A program made the position numbers and the translations under genes. A stretch of 9,143 nt of DNA from Candidatus Melainabacteria bacterium (GTDB taxonomy: Bacteria; Cyanobacteriota; Vampirovibrionia; Obscuribacterales; Obscuribacteraceae), in contig PLXC01000129.1 of assembly GCA_003151275.1 (NCBI GenBank), positions 1-9,143 on the forward strand, given 5' to 3'. The notes under the pieces are model-generated. The model ran no database searches and had not been told where the DNA came from. It saw only the letters and a list, made by a program, of their open reading frames with translations. This document shows positions 6,228 through 9,143 of the stretch, one piece after another (within the stretch, counting starts at the first letter, position 1; every line of letters starts with the position of its first letter).

Positions 6228-7982
6228 TTATGCCTTCACCAGTGGTGCCTTCTGTGGTTCCATTACTTCTTTCTCGCCCTGAGGCTGCATCGACTTCCAA
6301 GTCAGATATCCACCGGATAAGTTTTTGACCTTGAATCCTTTCTGCTTGAGGAAACGAGATGCGTTGTAGGAGCGCTGACCACTCTGACAATACGTGACTA
6401 TTTCTTTTGCCTCTGGAATCTCAGACAGCCGTTTTCTTAGCTCAGGAAGCGGAATGTGCAGGCTGCCTGCAATGTAACCACGATCACGCTCAGCGCGAGT
6501 GCGAACATCAATCAGCAACGACTCGCCTTTGCTCAGAGCTGGGACTTGATACCACTGCACTTGCTCGGTCAACCCATCTAGCACATTCGTACCGGCCATT
6601 CCGGCCAGATTTATTGGATCCTTCGCTGAGCCAAAAGGCGGTGCATAGGCAAGTTCCAGCTCGGATAGATCACGTATTGTCATGCGTGCCTTCATCGCGG
6701 TAGCCAGAACGTCTATTCGCTTGTCGGCACCTTCCTTGCCGATCACCTGTGCGCCCAGCAACAATCCAGTTTCCCTATGGAACAGGACCTTCATGTCGAG
6801 CCGCTCAGCACCTGGATAATAGCTGGCATGATCGCTTGGATGCAGGTAAATCGCTTCGTAAGGAATGGTGCTTGATTTCAATTGCACTTCGTTCAGACCA
6901 ACGGATGCCACCGTCAGATCGAACACTCGCAGAATCGCTGTACCTAAAGTGCCATCGTAGGTTTCATTTGAGCCAAAGATGTTGTCCGCCGCAATTCGGC
7001 CTTGCCGATTAGCCGGGCCACCCAGAGCGATCAGTGTCCAGGCACTGTTTACGGGATTGCGAACCTCGATCGCATCTCCTACAGCCCATATGTTAGGTGA
7101 ACTAGTTTGCAAATTTTCGTTTACGCGGATGCCTCCACGCTCTCCGATGGTTAATCCGGCTTTGCGGGCCAAAGTTACTTCCGGTCTAATTCCCAATCCC
7201 AAGATGACAAGATCCGCAGGAATTGGCTCATGTTTTCCGGCTAGCACCCAACAGGATTTGGGAACATCTTCTGCAGCTGCCGCAACTTCGCCCGGTGCAC
7301 GGAAACCTTCGATCGGCTTCCCGAGTACGAGCTTGACGTCATGCTGGCGCAGCTCGATGTGTACAAGTTCCGCCATTTCAATATCGAGCGGTGCCAGCAC
7401 TTGATCTTTGCCATCAATGAGTGTGACGTTAAGTCCCCTGCGAACAAGCTGCTCAGCCATCTCCAAGCCGATGAAGCCACCACCGGCAATGACCGCGTTG
7501 CGCGGCTTCTGAAGTTCGAACCACGATTGAATCGATTCAACATCCTCGATACTACGAAGGGTGAACAGCCCTGGCAAATCGATGCCAGGTACGTTGGGTC
7601 TGATCGGCGCTGCGCCTACAGATAGAATCAGCTCGTCGTAACTTTCCTCATAGGTCCTTTCGGTGGTCGTCTCTCGGACGGATATGACCTTTGCCTTAGC
7701 GTCGATTGCGACGACTTCATGATGAACGCGAATATCAAGATTCAATTTATTCTTCAACGCGTCAGGAGTTACCACAATCAATTTGTCTTGCGATTGAATT
7801 TCTCCGCCCAGAAAATATGGCAATCCGCAGTTTGCATAGGAGACGTATCCGCTTCGTTCAAGGACGATGATTTCTGAGTCCTCAGAGAGGCGACGGGCTC
7901 GAGCAGCCGCGCTCATGCCACCTGCGACACCACCGACGATGACAATTTTCTTTGCCGGAACGTCAGTACCTTTAACTCTCAT
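6228..7982 (-). CDS. CoA-disulfide reductase-rhodanese fusion (FAD/NAD(P)H-dependent persulfide/polysulfide reductase)
   Basis: A 584-residue two-domain flavoprotein. Residues 10-450 form the class III pyridine-nucleotide-disulfide oxidoreductase: FAD motif IVIVGGVAGGMSAA (13-26), single active cysteine in SYANCGLPYF (C52), NAD(P)H motif VIAGGGFIGLEMAE (164-177), second FAD motif IWAVGDAIEV (298-307), and a dimerisation domain ending PINLAGMAG. Residues about 473-565 are a rhodanese domain with active C532 in TYCQSGQRSYN. This layout is known from CoADR-Rhd and the NAD(P)H sulfur reductases, which reduce CoA disulfides, CoA persulfide, polysulfide or sulfur using C52 and FAD, the rhodanese supplying sulfane sulfur. 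The start is fixed by GAGAGGAG seven nt before the ATG. That ATG overlaps the TGA of a 27-codon frame (ATGA). It is co-oriented with the YgaP-like gene. Confidence 0.93.
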   Translation of the reverse strand: MRVKGTDVPAKKIVIVGGVAGGMSAAARARRLSEDSEIIVLERSGYVSYANCGLPYFLGGEIQSQDKLIVVTPDALKNKLNLDIRVHHEVVAIDAKAKVISVRETTTERTYEESYDELILSVGAAPIRPNVPGIDLPGLFTLRSIEDVESIQSWFELQKPRNAVIAGGGFIGLEMAEQLVRRGLNVTLIDGKDQVLAPLDIEMAELVHIELRQHDVKLVLGKPIEGFRAPGEVAAAAEDVPKSCWVLAGKHEPIPADLVILGLGIRPEVTLARKAGLTIGERGGIRVNENLQTSSPNIWAVGDAIEVRNPVNSAWTLIALGGPANRQGRIAADNIFGSNETYDGTLGTAILRVFDLTVASVGLNEVQLKSSTIPYEAIYLHPSDHASYYPGAERLDMKVLFHRETGLLLGAQVIGKEGADKRIDVLATAMKARMTIRDLSELELAYAPPFGSAKDPINLAGMAGTNVLDGLTEQVQWYQVPALSKGESLLIDVRTRAERDRGYIAGSLHIPLPELRKRLSEIPEAKEIVTYCQSGQRSYNASRFLKQKGFKVKNLSGGYLTWKSMQPQGEKEVMEPQKAPLVKA

Positions 7983-8062
7983 GATCGTTCTCCTCTCGAA
8001 CCCTTGTTCTCTCTATTGTTCTCTCTCTTGTTGCGCTCAATCGCGGCTTTTGCCTGATTCAT
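7979..8062 (-). CDS. 27-codon leader frame overlapping the CoA-disulfide reductase start
   Basis: From ATG 8062 a frame encodes 27 mostly charged residues (MNQAKAAIERNKRENNR...) and ends in a TGA sharing ATGA with the reductase start, so translation could be coupled. It has no clear SD of its own and overlaps the tail of the UGA-containing gene in another frame. Its first residues correspond to the start of the hydrolase (MTKQAKAIRL) because both lie in the duplicated segment. It contains a tandem AGAGAGAACAA-like repeat. It may be incidental. Confidence 0.25.
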   Translation of the reverse strand: MNQAKAAIERNKRENNRENKGSRGERS

Positions 8063-8276
8063 CTTGCACAACCGGCTTTTGTGTTTCTAGTTGAAGTGGT
8101 GCGGTGTGCTTCTGCTCGACCGAGCAGCTGCGCGACATTCAGGTCTCTATGCCGAGCTTAGGCAGTATCCACAGTTGCAGCGCGAAATAAAATAAAATGG
8201 CACCAATAACCCAGACTATACTTTCCATGGGATTCTGCTCTCCTTTTTTGTGCAAAACTTTTGTTGAATCGCTCAT
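8037..8276 (-). CDS. Small single-span membrane protein with in-frame UGA at codon 46; candidate selenoprotein
   Basis: ATG 8276, with GAAGGG eight nt upstream, opens an 80-codon frame. Residues 17-37 (MESIVWVIGAILFYFALQLW) form one membrane helix, followed by ILPKLGIET. Codon 46 is UGA (8141-8139), after which the same frame continues MSRSCSVEQ and a hydrophilic tail ending DESGKSRD at a second UGA. A hairpin with a GGUC loop begins shortly after the UGA, and C51 lies five residues beyond it, giving U-x4-C if UGA is decoded as selenocysteine. The post-UGA frame is preserved in the damaged second copy at 6097-6186. If UGA is a stop, the product is a 45-residue membrane peptide (or 29 from the inner ATG 8228, which has AGGAGA before it) plus an orphan 33-residue frame. 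It sits between two rhodanese-containing proteins, 15 nt after one and 54 nt before the other, so thiol or persulfide chemistry is likely. Confidence 0.55.
8112..8127 (-). promoter_or_regulatory. Hairpin downstream of the in-frame UGA, SECIS-like
   Basis: In the minus-strand RNA, CUGCUC-GGUC-GAGCAG makes a six-pair stem with a GGUC loop. There are 17 nt between the UGA (8139) and the loop, in the range known for bacterial SECIS elements, and the E. coli formate dehydrogenase SECIS also has GGUC in its loop. Outside the stem a 2x2 mismatch is followed by two more possible pairs. No bulged U equivalent to that of E. coli is evident. The palindrome is unchanged in the diverged copy at 6169-6184. 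Confidence 0.45.
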
Positions 8277-8291
8277 TTTAAACACCCTTCA

Positions 8292-8867
8292 CTAAGAACA
8301 ACAATCGGTTTTAGGGCTCTGTTGAGATGCAATCGGAGACTCCAACTTGTTCCATGGGGCCTTGCCCAACATAATCCCCAGAGCACAGGTTCCAGACAGA
8401 CCAGCAAAAGTCAGCCCTGCTCCGAAAAATCCCGGAATGATGAGAAACCAGGGATTGACGAAAGTCCCTAAGAGAACACCTGTCAAAACGCCAATACCAA
8501 CAACCAACTGTATCTGGCGTTCAATTGGAAGCCTCTTCTTTCCTTCCTTGAGTGGAAGTCCGGCTTTACGCCACGCGACTAGTCCGCCCTCCAAAACCTT
8601 GGGGTCAAAGCCTCTGCCTAAGAGGGTATAAGCCCCTCGCTCAGCTCTTTTACCAGATCTACATATAACTATGAGCTGTCCTTGCCTGGACACTTCTTCA
8701 CAGCGGGCTTCTAGCTCGTTCAGGGGCACGTTAACGGAATTGGCAATATGCTCCGTCTCAAATTCGATCGGACTGCGAACGTCCAGAAGCACCGCTTCTC
8801 CAGCATTCGCTGCCAGATCGACAGGCGTCATTTGCGGACAAACAGCGGAATTAGACAGTTCTGACAT
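8292..8867 (-). CDS. YgaP-like membrane sulfurtransferase (rhodanese + DUF2892)
   Basis: A 191-residue protein with an N-terminal rhodanese domain (about 10-108): LLDVRSPIEFETEHI, active loop VICRSGKRAERGA with C69, and VLEGGLVAWRKAGLP. A C-terminal DUF2892-type hairpin follows: helix IQLVVGIGVLTGVLLGTF, then NPWFLIIPGFFGAGLTFAG and LSGTCALGIMLGKAPWN. E. coli YgaP has the same order and is an inner-membrane persulfide-carrying sulfurtransferase. The tail ends in CCS; two cysteines there and C161 in SGTC could also take part in sulfur transfer. Start chosen at ATG 8867, seven nt after GAGGG; an upstream TTG (8897) lacks an SD. First gene of the minus-strand operon, divergent from an ArsR-type regulator, as ygaV-ygaP are paired in E. 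coli. Confidence 0.9.
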   Translation of the reverse strand: MSELSNSAVCPQMTPVDLAANAGEAVLLDVRSPIEFETEHIANSVNVPLNELEARCEEVSRQGQLIVICRSGKRAERGAYTLLGRGFDPKVLEGGLVAWRKAGLPLKEGKKRLPIERQIQLVVGIGVLTGVLLGTFVNPWFLIIPGFFGAGLTFAGLSGTCALGIMLGKAPWNKLESPIASQQSPKTDCCS

Positions 8868-8896
8868 AAACAAGCCCTCATTTCGGTGATAGACCA

Positions 8897-8925
8897 ACTA
8901 TATCACTAATTGGTTATATGGTGAA
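8897..8925 (-). promoter_or_regulatory. Putative promoter of the YgaP-like operon
   Basis: Minus strand: TTCACC (8925-8920), 17-bp spacer, TATAGT (8902-8897). The -10 fits well, the -35 moderately. Transcription would begin near 8890, about 22 nt before the start codon. The spacer holds an imperfect ATATCAC...GTTATAT inverted repeat and the upstream end overlaps the first 12-bp direct repeat, so a bound ArsR-type repressor would block it. Confidence 0.45.
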
Positions 8926-8957
8926 TCAACCGAAAGATTGATTGATGAATCAACCGA
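8922..8957. promoter_or_regulatory. Direct repeat TGAATCAACCGA x2, candidate ArsR operator
   Basis: The 12-mer TGAATCAACCGA occurs at 8922-8933 and 8946-8957, exactly 24 bp apart, about two helical turns. Related GGTT/AACC half-sites lie on both sides (TTGGTT at 8910-8915 and TGGTTG at 8959-8964). It sits between, and overlaps, the two divergent promoters, the usual place for autoregulatory ArsR-family sites. Confidence 0.5.
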
Positions 8958-8970
8958 CTGGTTGTAGACT
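8942..8970 (+). promoter_or_regulatory. Putative promoter of the arsR-type gene
   Basis: TTGATG (8942-8947), 17-bp spacer, TAGACT (8965-8970), with transcription expected near 8977, about 24 nt before ATG 9001. The second direct repeat lies within it, consistent with autorepression. Confidence 0.45.
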
Positions 8971-9000
8971 AGAAGTGGTGGACGTTGGATTTTCTGCATT

Positions 9001-9143
9001 ATGAAAGACAAAAACAAACTCCTGTCACGACCGGCTCTCGAAATTGTTGCTGCGCGTTTTCGGGCGCTCTCAGACGCCTCCAGGTTGCAAATACTGCAAT
9101 ACCTCTTTACGGGAGAGCATTCAGTACAAGAGTTGTGCAAGTT
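9001..9143 (+). CDS. ArsR/SmtB-family transcriptional regulator, 3' end beyond the window
   Basis: Only the first 47 residues are present. They read like the ArsR winged-helix start: ALEIVAARFRALSDASRLQI, then LQYLFTGEHSVQELCK, i.e. helix 2 (DASRLQILQYL) leading into the recognition region (SVQELCK). A cysteine in ELC at this place occurs in arsenic sensors, but thiol-persulfide sensors of the same family (BigR, SqrR, YgaV) place their cysteines elsewhere, so the ligand cannot be judged from this fragment. Divergence from a YgaP-like gene favours a persulfide-responsive repressor of the minus-strand operon. No strong SD precedes the ATG. Confidence 0.85.
   Translation, partial: MKDKNKLLSRPALEIVAARFRALSDASRLQILQYLFTGEHSVQELCK

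Noticed and set aside
6979..7404. 141-codon plus-strand frame, with similar ones at 6407-6703 and 8347-8631
   Set aside because: Antisense to the reductase and YgaP-like genes; low-complexity Ser/Pro/Arg composition typical of shadow frames.
8139..8141. UGA read as tryptophan by genome-wide recoding
   Set aside because: UGA ends the YiiX-like and acyl-ligase genes at the expected family lengths.
8868..8897. Ten-residue N-terminal extension of the YgaP-like protein from TTG 8897
   Set aside because: No ribosome site precedes it and it overlaps the -10 element; ATG 8867 has GAGGG at the right distance.
8898..9140. 80-codon minus-strand frame at the right edge
   Set aside because: It covers the promoter region and the antisense of the ArsR start; no family resemblance.
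1..9143. CRISPR arrays, tRNA or rRNA genes
   Set aside because: No regularly spaced repeats, cloverleaf-like segments or rRNA motifs were seen on either strand.

Overview
The window looks like an environmental Gram-negative-type bacterium of intermediate GC with ordinary Shine-Dalgarno sites and UGA, UAA and UAG all used as stops. A KaiC-family ATPase next to a receiver domain, an Aas-like acyl ligase, many gene remnants and a persulfide/CoA-redox operon would suit a cyanobacterial sister lineage such as the Melainabacteria/Obscuribacterales. Nothing here proves that, and the host is best left unassigned.

Left part (1-2105). The minus strand carries the 5' two thirds of a KaiC-like ATPase, running off the left edge. 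Directly upstream lies a response-regulator receiver domain broken by a one-base shift. Upstream of that is a scar: a 46-codon open frame of unknown status, the left end of an IS3-family insertion sequence (terminal repeat, leader and truncated orfA), and a degraded serine recombinase gene in which the IS appears to have landed. Positions 1890-2105 hold no convincing gene, only a terminator-like hairpin.

Middle part (2106-5112, plus strand). A permuted papain-fold (YiiX/LRAT-like) hydrolase and an Aas-like AMP-forming acyl ligase form a two-gene unit. After them come the 3' end of an unrecognised reading frame and, overlapping its stop, the first three membrane segments of a P1B-type metal ATPase. 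The ATPase homology ends abruptly against a convergent hydrolase gene.

Right part (5040-9143). An ArsR-family repressor (plus, partial) diverges from a minus-strand operon: a YgaP-like rhodanese-DUF2892 membrane protein, a short UGA-interrupted membrane-protein frame, a CoA-disulfide reductase-rhodanese fusion and an exported alpha/beta hydrolase. The divergent region has matching promoters and a 12-bp direct repeat. ArsR, YgaP and CoADR-rhodanese together point to sensing and reducing reactive sulfur (persulfide, polysulfide or CoA disulfides).

The most interesting item is 8037-8276. An 80-codon frame with a good start runs through an in-frame UGA at codon 46. A perfect stem with a GGUC loop follows 17 nt after the UGA, and a cysteine lies five residues after it. 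This is the layout of a bacterial selenoprotein gene. A second, internally deleted copy of the gene lies 2 kb away at 6097-6210. It preserves the post-UGA frame and the hairpin, and the hydrolase start codon sits inside it.
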